DNA of 7,317 bases, from assembly GCA_002440085.1 (NCBI GenBank), contig DJRM01000086.1, forward strand, positions 1 through 7,317, given 5' to 3'. The position numbers and the translations under genes were made by a program. Source of the stretch: Bacteroidales bacterium UBA6360 (GTDB lineage: Bacteria > Bacteroidota > Bacteroidia > Bacteroidales > UBA932). Of the stretch, positions 6,667 to 7,317 are shown in pieces (the first letter of the stretch is position 1; every line of letters begins with the position of its first letter). The notes under the pieces are model-generated. The model saw only the letters and a program-made list of their open reading frames with translations. It was not told where the DNA came from and did not search any database.

Positions 6667-7317
6667 ATGCTTATATTGCTATAAGGAACTTGAGGACGGA
6701 GAAGTGGATTTCCATAAGGGCTGCGCCAAGAAATTCTTCGGGATGCAGAATGCCCCGGATTTGCCCTATTCACTCAATGATTTGGATGCCCTTGCGGCTC
6801 AGGTGATAAAGTCGCAGACAACATTGACCGGAGTTCAGGCAAAGCTGTCTCTCCATCTTGACAGGCATGAGGGATCAAGAAGACTTACCATAGTGGGACT
6901 TGGGGGCGATTATATCTTCAAGCCACAGACCCAGACATACAATGATCTCCCGGAGAATGAAGACTTGACAATGCATCTTGCTGAAATCGCAAAGATAAAA
7001 GTCGTGCCTCACACTCTGATACGACTTCAGGATGGCACTTTGGGGTATCTTACCAAAAGGATAGACAGGACATCAGACGGAGGCAAAATCCCGATGGAGG
7101 ATATGTGCCAGCTTACAGAGAGGCAGACTGAATACAAGTACAAGAGTTCGTATGAACAGATTGCCAAGGTAATCGCCAAATATTCTTATGTGCCGCTTCT
7201 GGATTTGACTGATTTCTATGAGCAAGTATTCTTCAGTTGGCTGGTAGGAAACAATGATATGCATCTGAAGAACTTCTCTCTCTATGCGCCAAAATGCAAG
7301 TGGTTCCTGACTCCGGC
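6659..7317 (+). CDS. hipT: HipT/HipA-family Ser/Thr kinase toxin, 3'-truncated by window edge
   Basis: The frame opens with ATGAGTAG, overlapping the hipS stop by 8 nt, and runs 219 codons without a stop to the window end. Kinases of this family phosphorylate targets such as aminoacyl-tRNA synthetases (GltX for HipA, TrpS for E. coli HipT) and halt growth. The target here is unknown. Visible parts, in order: an N-terminal Cys4-x2-Cys7-x11-His19-x2-Cys22 motif, suggestive of a zinc knuckle; a Gly-rich loop region T55-L56-T57 followed by GVQAKLSL, matching the HipT SxS loop in position; the ATP-binding Lys in 'YIFKPQTQ'; and the catalytic 'GNNDMHLKNFSLY' with Asp200 and Asn205. The sequence ends at 'FLTPA', just before the expected Asp of the DFG-like motif. 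About 90 residues are probably missing. A fused HipA N-domain is absent because it is supplied by the upstream gene. Confidence 0.88.
   Translation, partial: MSRCLYCYKELEDGEVDFHKGCAKKFFGMQNAPDLPYSLNDLDALAAQVIKSQTTLTGVQAKLSLHLDRHEGSRRLTIVGLGGDYIFKPQTQTYNDLPENEDLTMHLAEIAKIKVVPHTLIRLQDGTLGYLTKRIDRTSDGGKIPMEDMCQLTERQTEYKYKSSYEQIAKVIAKYSYVPLLDLTDFYEQVFFSWLVGNNDMHLKNFSLYAPKCKWFLTP

Noticed and set aside
7073..7264. Antisense 63-codon open frame in the kinase gene
   Set aside because: It lies entirely opposite the conserved catalytic region of the HipT-like kinase and has no support of its own.

Overview
The window looks like a chromosomal segment of a Bacteroidetes genome, most likely Bacteroidales. 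Three things point there. The protein sequences have that character: an S46 dipeptidyl-peptidase, an Mrp ATPase with 'ENMAWFTP' in place of a CxxC motif, and a Bacteroidales-like RNase HII. There is no Shine-Dalgarno sequence in front of the genes. Two stretches match the Bacteroidetes -7 promoter element TAnnTTTG. I cannot name the genus. All genes are on the + strand.

Positions 1-5714 are a compact housekeeping block. It holds the 3' part of aspS (aspartyl-tRNA synthetase, cut by the window start), rnhB (RNase HII, overlapping the aspS stop by 8 nt), a secreted DPP7-type S46 dipeptidyl-peptidase after a 60-nt gap, and mrp/apbC (P-loop Fe-S carrier ATPase, overlapping the peptidase stop by 4 nt). 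They are probably transcribed in one or two units. Their functions (translation, DNA repair, peptide nutrition, Fe-S assembly) are not obviously linked.

Positions 5715-6128 are a 414-nt break. Its first part keeps a short coding relic that resembles the C-terminal tail of an AAA-type ATP-binding protein common in Bacteroidetes; the rest is not recognisably coding. The last 70 nt are strongly A/T-rich and hold a candidate promoter and two operator-like inverted repeats.

Positions 6129-7317 hold the most interesting content, a three-gene operon with overlapping ends. It encodes a small Xre/HipB-type HTH protein, a free-standing HipA N-terminal-like protein (HipS-like), and a HipA/HipT-type kinase cut by the window end. 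Gene order and domain split match the tripartite HipBST toxin-antitoxin system of enteropathogenic E. coli, in which the classical HipA toxin is divided in two. The kinase here also has an N-terminal CxxC...HxxC motif and a Thr-Leu-Thr version of the regulatory Gly-rich loop. The ATPase relic beside it suggests an accessory-gene insertion spot next to conserved genes.
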